DNA from: Adiantum capillus-veneris
Taxonomy: Eukaryota > Streptophyta > Polypodiopsida > Polypodiales > Pteridaceae
NCBI GenBank assembly: GCA_014529385.2
Contig: CM043969.1
Span: forward strand, 66,827,176 to 66,891,175
Length of the DNA: 64,000 bases
Direction of reading: 5' to 3'
Shown: piece by piece, positions 56,801 to 64,000 of the stretch
Layout: each line of letters begins with the position of its first letter
Position numbering within the stretch: position 1 is the stretch's first letter
Translations under genes and position numbers: made by a program
The notes under the pieces: generated by a model
What the model was told of the DNA's origin: nothing
What the model saw: the letters and a program-made list of their open reading frames with translations, nothing else
Database searches by the model: none

Positions 56801-58090
56801 CATCACCCTCATTAGGTTTAGCTATGGGTGAAGGGTGAGGGGCTTTGGGTGGTTTGCCTATTCCGTAGCAGGGGAGGTGGGCTTTGGAGACATCTCCTCC
56901 TAATAGTGCTGTGTCTCACTTTGCTCCATGGCCTCCGCTTGTCTTGTTGCTTGGCTGCATCTTCTCTTTCTTTTCTCTCAGCTTCTTGAGCTTCTGCTTC
57001 TGCATACATGCATTCAAGAAAGTCTGTGGGGTCTTCTGCTTCTTTCCTTGTAGGGTTCTTAGTTCTGGGTCCCTTGATCTCTTTTGGAACCCACATTTCC
57101 GGGTCCTCACTTGCAACTTGGCTGCTTCTTTCATAAGTTTTCTTTTCTCTTTCAAGCCTCGCCTTCTTTTGCTGAGGTTCCTCTTGGTGTGCTGCTACAA
57201 CTTTCTTCTTCATCTCTTCAATTATGGCCCGCCTTTCCTCATTCTCTGAACTCTCACTACTATGAGCTTCGTGGGAGATTTTGGCAGATTCTTCATCAGA
57301 TTTATAAGCTCGCTTTGATGAACACGTAATTCTTGGAGAAGGTTGTGTAGACACAATCCATGTGTTCTGATCTGGGCCTGGCGGAAAATTGTCGGCCATG
57401 CCAATAGCATGGTATGCTATTCTTGTTAGTACTTTAGGTGCGCCCAAATAGGTGATTTTACCTTCTTTCTTGGTGCCCTTCAGCATTGTCAGCACATACT
57501 GCACATGATCAATCGGTTGCCTGGTTGTCGACTTCAACACTTGGGTGAAGGTAGTCGCAACTACATGATTTGGTGCGGTGTACCATGGTGGTCTCTTTGC
57601 TAAGAAGTGAATGTGCTGATGGTACATATGTGCTGGTTCTTTCACTTGTCTTTGGATGAGGTCGGCAAAAGTTGCAGTAGCAGTCTCCTTGGTGAATGTG
57701 CCTGTTGTCTTTTTGTCTCGGGCCCGCATTGTCATCCCTTCATTCGGCAACTTCAGTGCCTCGACCACAATTTCCTTTGTGATTACCACTTCGCATGGTT
57801 CTTGGTTGTATAATTCCCTTAGTCCGAGCCTTCTGTTGGCTTCTTTTGTATCTGGCTTGGCAGCTACATTATACATCTCTTTTGGTAGCAGTTGCAACTC
57901 ACTTGGTGTCCTTCTTCACTCTTAAACTGCCAACGAAAATTTTTGTATTGTTTTCCTCAAGCTGTTCTCTTGACAAGTATGTTGCCTTGGCCGTCTTTAC
58001 TGAACTTCGGTCTAGTTGGTAGGGTAGCAGCTCTTGCAACTTCTCTTTTTGGGACACACTTTTCTTGGCCTTCTCGACAGCTTGCATTGC
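56801..58090 (-). pseudogene. ORFX of element H, N-terminal part
   Basis: Starts near MQAVEKAKKSVSQKEKLQEL (58087) and shifts frame into 56818-57897. Motifs shared with F ORFX: VITKEIVVEALKLPNEG, FLAKRPPWYT and LTRIAYHAIGM. Then comes an acidic Ser/Glu part (SDEESAKISHEAHSSESSEN) and basic helices. Same domain order as F, but the sequence is much diverged, so ORFX is an old, retained part of this lineage. Function unknown; similarity to the putative plant transposon protein family is from memory. Confidence 0.7.
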
Positions 58091-58266
58091 TCGTGTTAAG
58101 TGAATACAATGTCAAAGTTAGAAAATTTTTCTCTGAAATATCCTTGAGTCTGAATTACTGACAAATTGAGTCCAATTTGCTTCAGATTAATTTTGGAGCA
58201 TGCATAGATGCATAAAAACATGTAAATATCAAAATCATAAAGTTCAAGCAAAAATTTACAACAAAA

Positions 58267-58288
58267 GTAAATAATCGCGATAATTTAC
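58267..58288. repeat. H palindrome copy a
   Basis: Contains AATAATCGCGATAATT, 22 bp in all; shares ATCGCGAT with the D/F palindrome. Confidence 0.9.
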
Positions 58289-58507
58289 AGCAGCTGAAGT
58301 TTTTTCCAATTTTTTGCGTTTTTGATATTATAGGCTTGAAATATATAGCATGTGGGTGCTCTATGGTAACAGTAGATATAAAGGGATTTTGAGATTTTGA
58401 GATTTTGAGATCCAAATTTGCTCAAACTTGGTCAGTGGACCTGGGATATCATGTGCTTTGGTCCCATAAGGTCAAAAGTTGTAATTTTCCCCCATTTTCA
58501 TAAGAAA

Positions 58508-58529
58508 GTAAATAATTGCGATTATTAAC
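58508..58529. repeat. H palindrome copy b
   Basis: Contains AATAATTGCGATTATT. Confidence 0.9.
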
Positions 58530-58790
58530 TTTTTTTTATCAGAATACACATTTTTTGTTGCAACTTGGTTCTACGCATGATGTAGACTCTGTGTATGAGA
58601 TATGGGGTGATTTGGATAAAAAAATGTTACATATAACTCAAAAATTGGATGAAAGACTTCTTACGTTTTTTTGACAATTTTCAAGTTTTTCTTGATTATT
58701 TTGGCTCATACTTGAAATGTGGCATGTAATAGGTGTGTACAAGTGATAAGTGAAGTAAAGGTACCATTTTCAAGCCAAAAAAGTACAAAA

Positions 58791-58812
58791 GTAAATAATT
58801 GCGATTATTTAT
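58791..58812. repeat. H palindrome copy c
   Basis: Contains AATAATTGCGATTATT. Confidence 0.9.
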
Positions 58813-59619
58813 AGCAGTCAATTTTGTTTTGCTAAACTTGATAATTTTTGACCTAGACATACACCTAAACAAGTCCTAAATTGAATTTGGTAAAGTTTTG
58901 TCTTGTCGAAATCACTTCGTGCTTTGTCGACTCTGAAATCACCAATTTTTGTGACTACATGGCCTGTGGAGTTGGTTAGCCACTTTTGAAGCTATGGACT
59001 TGTCCGCTACATAGTCCTGAAGCTACCCATCCAATTTTGGCCCATTTGGAGCCAATTTGACTTCATATGTCAAATTTGATGCTTTGTAGCCTTCGAGCTA
59101 TTTTCTCCTTTTCGAGAGCTTGCCTTGATTGTTTTCATGAAACCATCCATGTACATTGTATATAGACCCAATCTATAAGCTGTCTGTGGAGTCAGAATCC
59201 AATTCTGTCATCAGGCAAAAACCTACCTTTTCTACTTGGGACCCCTCTTGACCCTTGCCAAATGGTCATCTGGTGATATAGAAGTGTTCTATTATATAGG
59301 GGTATAATACAGCTCAAGTCTCGTCCGATTTGGTTGAGCTGACAGGCCGCTATGGTCAATTTTTGGTTGTAGGACTTCGTGCACTGCTCGATTTCTAGGG
59401 TTTTTTTCTTGAGCTTAGACTTGCTACCGGCCATATAGAAGTGATCATTGAAATCATAGAACTTACCCCTCATATCTTGTGTGAGACAGTGCTGTAAACG
59501 GGCAACTGTGGACTCCGAAAATCGCGCACAAAGAAGGTCGAAAGCTCTCTCTCCAAGGGCGAACAGTGGAAATGAGGTGCTTTTAGATTACCTTGGATAT
59601 CTATACTCGGACTTTCCAA

Positions 59620-61200
59620 ACCATTTTTTCCCAAATTCCCCTATTAGTCCTACTAGGCCATTTGGTGGATTATCCTTAGGGACATCTTCTTCATTGAAAA
59701 TATCACAATTGTCTCCTTAGTCAATAACATCTTACACACACTCTTCTAGGGTCGTATGTTTCTTGCTATACAATATAGCATGAAGTTCTTTGTTTAGCAG
59801 TCCCTCTAGAACAACGATACTAGTCTTTCTTCTGTAGGTATCTCTAGCTCGGGGCATCTGGCGATGTATTGTTTCATTCTAGTTGCACAATCCCTAACAG
59901 ACTCACCTTGTTTCTGTTTGAAGCTATAGATTTGAGCTACCGTATTGTGTTTGATCCCCATTTTGGAACAAGCAGCTACAAATTCTTAAGCTAATGTATT
60001 TAAGTCCATGATTGACCTTGGTGGAATGCTTTGGAACCATCTCAACGCTTCTAATGTCATTCCAAACGCCCTCGAACTGAGTATGGAAATCAAATATGCA
60101 TTCTGCACTTAGCACTTGCTTAAAGCTTGCTAAGTGGTCATATGGATCCCCAGATCCACTGTATTTTCTGACCCATTTTTGAAAATCAGCTGGTCTAACA
60201 CGTCTGTTTGGTTCAACTCCCGGACTCCTGGCAGTTGGTCCTGTTCCGAGTCCTTCAAACCAGTTTGTTGGACATAGTGACTCATGTAGCCCTGGACTGG
60301 CTTTAGTGTCACTCGGTTTTCTTTGTGATGAGGTGGTTTTTGGTTTTTTGACATTACTCTTAAAAGATCTCTCACGGAGTTCATCTCTTGGAATGGTTTC
60401 TGGTCCTTGGCCTAATATCCAATCCCTTATGGAATATCCTTGGTATTTGGTTTGTTCCACCTCCTCAGGAGTCATCATAACAAAGTTATTATTATAACAA
60501 TCCCTAAACAGGTAGGTTGGTAGATCTGCTGAACCCTTGTCTTTGATTTTGAAGATATAGATGATCTTCATGGACGTTAACTGTCCTGATTTGGCATGGA
60601 AGTCCATAGAAGATCTTTGACATTTCTATCCTCCCAACAATAGACTTCGATCCTAGGATTATCCGTACTAAGCCGTTTCAGAGACTTCAAATCAACTTGA
60701 TCGTATCCCTTGAATTCTAAAGTCGATGGTCCTTCTTTTGTTGCCATATCTGGAATTATGATATTTACCTCTAACTCCCATTTGTCTATCACGTCAAGGT
60801 CTTCAATTTGTAAATAATGAGTTCTGTTTCTATCCGTATACATTTTTTCTTGTTTCTTTGCCCTGATTTCCTCTTCAAACTCTATGCCATGGTCATCAAT
60901 GCGAATAGCATACAATTCATTAGGATCCAAGTAAACGTGAGCTCCATGGCGATTAGTCTTATAAAAAGAGAGTATGTGCTTATACCGCACTGTCGTTCCG
61001 GTTTCTGAATGAGTTGAAAGGAAGACGTTTCAGATGTTGATTCTGAAAAAGTGTCTGAGAGTTCTTCAAAGATAGTGTGCAAGTGATCACCTTGATTCAC
61101 ACTCTCTTTGGTGGATACTCTACTAGCGGTCTCTCCAAATATGCCTTGATTTGCAAGTGTACGACCAGATTCATATAGACTTGTGAAGCCCTGGGTAGAG
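59620..61200 (-). pseudogene. gag: gag of element H (N-terminal and capsid)
   Basis: N-terminal frames 60577-60990 and 59924-60607 resemble D/F gag: EYCWEDRNVKDL-like text ahead of MMTPEEVEQTKYQGY, against MDRKELERYTYFGG in F. Capsid: FQKWVRKYSGSGDPYDHLAS, then, near 59950-59740, IYSFKQKQGESVRDCATRMK and EERLVSLFLEGLL. It stops before any zinc knuckle, and no pol follows; instead the leader and ORFX come next. H therefore lacks its enzymes here. Confidence 0.72.
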
Positions 61201-61209
61201 TACTTACTG

Positions 61210-62390
61210 TCGGATTGACTTGTTGTCAGCTTCTTTCACTTGACTTCGTTGAAACTTTTGTCAAGCTTTCAATTCCTTGTCTGCAACCTGATTCCTGTAT
61301 CAGTTTTAATCAAGTTAGCTATTCTTTCACAAAGACTATACAATTTTATCTAACTATTGCAATTGGTCTATGTGTTTCACTTCAATTTGAGCTAAGTGAG
61401 TGCAATTGAGACTTTCAAATTCTACTTTTTCAAAAAGCCAAAGACTAATCTGCAACCTGGAAACTGAGTGAACATGTACTAATTTGGATCAGATTGAACC
61501 CAAAATTGCCTGGTGGCCTTGTATTATGTTGATTTAACACTGTACAAGATCAAAAGTCAAAAAGTCTGTCTCTGTGTATCAGTAGTAAATAATCCTGCTT
61601 ATTTACTTTTCTCAAATTTTTATACTTTTTGGCTTGATTTGCCAAGTAAGCAACTTGTTAAGGTCCCTCGATAAGTTTCACTAGGTTTGAACAAAATTTG
61701 TTCAAGTTATCTGTGAGGTCCCTACCCCGTCATCTCAAACGATGGATCTGATGGTAAACCTTGTGGCCACTAGATCTACAGAGGAAGCAAACAAAGTGGT
61801 TTATGGTTCATCTAGCGGACGATCTCTCATCACAAAGTGAATCGAGTTCGAGCCTGCTAGCATCAAGATCTAGTTCCACCCCGCACAAAAAGCATGATTA
61901 ACTTATCTAGAGATCCTAAGACCCACCTTCCAAGAGGAGAGAAGTCCCGAGTGCCTTTTTCCCCATGTTTCAGAGGCACGTACACTTGAGACCTTACTGC
62001 TCTAGGGGCAATGAGTAATACTAACATTCTTATTGCACTTATGGGGATGGAGAGTTCCCAACCAATCGGGACCACCCTTCTCATAGGCATTGGAAACCCG
62101 AGCCAAGCCCCCACTTTCCACCCCATACTCACACTTCCTTTGTTACCTAATTACTACCACAATGGTTGTTCAACATATAAGTTCTTTGTTTATTTTTTCG
62201 ATTCACAAGTTCTTTAATACAACCCTTCAACCAATATTGCAAAGCGGTACCAAGATAGTAATTCTAGTAAAAATTCACTCAAAAACTCATTCATTTAAAG
62301 TTCCAATGTTCGGGGGTACAACATCCCTCCCCCAACGAGAGTTTACTCCTCCCGTTGTCGCCTAGTTGCCCATACAACTAGGTTGCCCAA
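61210..62390. other. upstream region of element H, no gene seen
   Basis: Holds one more copy of the H palindrome (61585-61606, AATAATCCTGCTTATT at its centre), consistent with a gag leader. No LTR1-type end or GGCGCC-type primer site was found, so the 5' end of H is not placed. Confidence 0.5.
61585..61606. repeat. H palindrome copy d (degraded)
   Basis: The arms GTAAATAA and TTATTTAC are intact; the CG centre is changed to TCCTGC. Confidence 0.8.
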
Positions 62391-62391
62391 T
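62370..62391. repeat. small inverted repeat
   Basis: CCTAGTTG and CAACTAGG around CCCATA, directly before the 28-bp tandem repeats. Confidence 0.7.
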
Positions 62392-62503
62392 GCTTAACCA
62401 GCAGTCGTGGACTTCCACCGCTTAACCAGTAGTCGTGGATATCCACCGCTTAACCAGCAGTCGTGTATTCAAGAGCCCTTAACCAGGAACTCTAGCTCCT
62501 GCG
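62392..62503 (+). repeat. 28-bp minisatellite, four units
   Basis: Units begin GCTTAACCAGCAGTCGTGG at 62392, 62420 and 62448, with a decayed fourth at 62476. The flanks are non-coding. Confidence 0.9.
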
Positions 62504-62749
62504 AATAACTTCGCGAGCTGCCGCCTGTGATCAAGAGGGGGTTCGGACTAGATCAACATTGGAATTGAAAATGAACTAGCTGAGCTAAATTTTTCCTAAC
62601 AAACATTCTTTCCTAGTTCAAACATTATATCCAACAATCATTCTTTCCTACTTGGAAATAATATACATTTCAATTCAAATGCCGTGATCTCCATTGGATT
62701 TCATGTTTGGGGATATTCTGTTTCCTAACTTATCGGATACAATGTTAAC
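62504..62749. other. spacer, nothing recognised
   Basis: AT-rich text with CATTCTTTCCTA repeated (near 62603 and 62639). No gene seen. Confidence 0.5.
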
Positions 62750-62774
62750 TTAAACAAAACTTGAATTAAAAATG

Positions 62775-62925
62775 TGACCTACCTCCACAATTTCCTCGTC
62801 ATTGCTCCGTGAGTTGGTCGGTACTTGGTCAACCATGGGAGCCTTTCCCTTCCCATTCGTGTTGCTTGTCCCAGCCTCGCGGTCATGGGAATCACTGAAA
62901 CGAGTTCTCTTTACCGGGGCCATTT
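62775..62925 (-). CDS. possible first exon (MAPVKRTRFSD...)
   Basis: From an ATG at about 62923: MAPVKRTRFSDSHDREAG, then a polar Ser/Asn/Lys stretch to DEEIVE. GAGGTAGGT follows (62775-62784 on the minus strand), which would be a good 5' splice site. The composition resembles the start of plant transposon ORFs as much as a host gene. The rest of the gene is not found downstream. Confidence 0.3.
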
Positions 62926-63013
62926 TATACTCACTACTTAAATTGACAACTTGGAAAAAAAAAGAGCTAATATTCGAGAGAAACATACGACCAAAATGAC
63001 AGATTAGTTTCAA

Positions 63014-63550
63014 TAAGCAAATCCCTTTATACGAGAGGTTTGATTACTTCAAGACATAGAGATTTCTGATAGCGCCTTACTTGTTCTATGGGAATTGGCC
63101 CTAAGGTTAATTATTTGGTCTAGATAGTTAAGAATTTCAGGTTTCTTCTCAATCTATTTACTAGACATGAATTCCGTATGCTTAATCACTTCCTAATGCA
63201 AGTAGAGGTTTGCAATTTTACTGTATGCATAGGTGAGAGGGTTTCTCCCTTCCTAGTGATTAATGATGGATTAATTTCACTAATTACATCCTAATCTATG
63301 AGCTAATTGATTCTAATTTAGTTGTTTAAACATTGTGTGGCAATAGAAAGCAGTTGACCATCTCTACCTCAATGCCGACTTGTTTTTAATTACAATGGTG
63401 ACTAGCGGTTGATTCCTTAATCATGTATTAATCTATGATTAAGAGAGACTAACTGCTTGCATAATTACTAATTAGATTAAGATTTATGCAATAGATCAAT
63501 GATACGGAGAATTAGAGAGTATCCATTGAGTAATTTAGCTAGGGCTATGC
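63014..63550. other. AT-rich spacer, nothing recognised
   Basis: Contains several TTAATCATGTATTAATC-like inverted snatches (63417-63440) but no coding or mobile-element signature. Confidence 0.5.
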
Positions 63551-64000
63551 TGTTGATAGGTCAACCTTTCAACAACGCTTCCACAAAGATTCCATAAAGA
63601 TTCCTCAAAGATTCTCTAAAGATTCCAAATAAAGATGCTGATGAAGTGATGAAGACGAAGATGGATGCTGTAATGTGAAGATACAAGCTCATGGACATCA
63701 TCGAATATCCCGTTATTATTATTTTGAGCCATTACGGCCACTTTTGTAATGTTTACAGGAATTTCATATTTTAAGTCGGCAATTGTATTTAGGCCACAAA
63801 TGCTTGTTGGATGAGCAAAGCCAGCTCACGGTGTTGTAATTAAGCTCTATAGAAGCCTAGGGACAAATAAGGTCATTTTGGTCGGACATTAGGTTTTCTA
63901 AGGCTTAGTATATAAGCCAAAACCTAAAGGTTTGTAAGGAGACTTCTAATAATCTGATCTTCTGTGTCGTTGGGAGACTACGAGAGAGTGAGAGTGTGTG
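63551..64000 (+). mobile_element. possible LTR start cut by the window edge
   Basis: Starts TGTTGATAGG; has AAAGATTCC repeated four times (63585-63630), TATATAAG at 63909-63916 and a GA/GT-rich stretch at the end. This is promoter-like, as in the other LTRs. No second copy or polypurine tract is visible, so this is tentative. Confidence 0.35.

Larger units (their letters stand above)
58091..59600 (-). other. palindrome-bearing leader before ORFX of element H
   Basis: Non-coding, AT-rich. Three copies of a second palindrome (core TAAATAATCGCGATTATTTA) lie at 58267-58288, 58508-58529 and 58791-58812, with steps 241 and 283 bp. Each copy has one or two changes. The position relative to ORFX equals that of the palindrome leader in F (18011-19319). 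Confidence 0.75.

Noticed and set aside
61760-61865. tRNA-like stretch (TGGTTCATCTAGCGG and GAGTTCGAGCC) as a SINE or tRNA gene
   Set aside because: The boxes are poor matches, no cloverleaf can be drawn, and there is no tail or target duplication.
62011-62365. Overlapping plus-strand frames near 62 kb as a gene
   Set aside because: Short, no similarity, no conserved motif, and they run into the minisatellite.

Overview
This is plant nuclear DNA made almost entirely of LTR retrotransposons nested in one another; I see no intact host gene. Signs of a plant: OTA-type (Ogre/Tat/Athila-like) Ty3 pol with a GGCGCC-type primer site, a Copia element primed on a TGGTATCA-type site, a chromovirus tail with a chromodomain, and a dead pentatricopeptide-repeat (PPR) gene. 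The wording of the PPR motifs reminds me of seed-free vascular plants, but the species cannot be settled from the sequence.

Layout. 1-1454: 3' end of element A (end of an extra ORF called ORFX here, then a long terminal repeat called LTR1). 1455-2914: 3' UTR, polypurine tract and an LTR-like block (LTR2) of element B. 2915-5972 and 32675-42933: element D on the minus strand, split in its integrase by element F. Most of 2411-6155 is an old 1.9-kb tandem duplication. 5973-32674: element F, bounded by LTR1 copies and a 5-bp duplication GTAGC. F carries a palindrome-rich leader, broken gag and pol, an LTR2 block with an internal polypurine tract, a second palindrome leader and ORFX. ORFX is split by element C (20206-29016), a gag-only element that itself holds a Mutator-like MITE (24121-24366). 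42934-43995: deleted chromovirus. 45090-45710: PPR pseudogene. 46366-51494: Copia element P, bounded by CACTC. 52831-52914: TA repeat. 53929 to about 61700, minus strand: element H, with gag capsid, a palindrome leader, ORFX and a 3' LTR start; a solo Copia-type LTR (56083-56795) lies in its ORFX. The right end holds short tandem repeats, a possible exon and a possible LTR start.

The most unusual system is the D/F/H lineage. (i) Its untranslated leaders carry repeated perfect palindromes, about 283 bp apart in D and F. H has a different palindrome with the same ATCGCGAT core. (ii) Pol has a duplicated zinc-binding module ahead of the integrase core and a second aspartic-protease domain after integrase. 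(iii) A separate coiled-coil ORFX follows, with its own palindrome leader. All copies here are dead: D and F carry complementary deletions, and both have lost the integrase catalytic glutamate.
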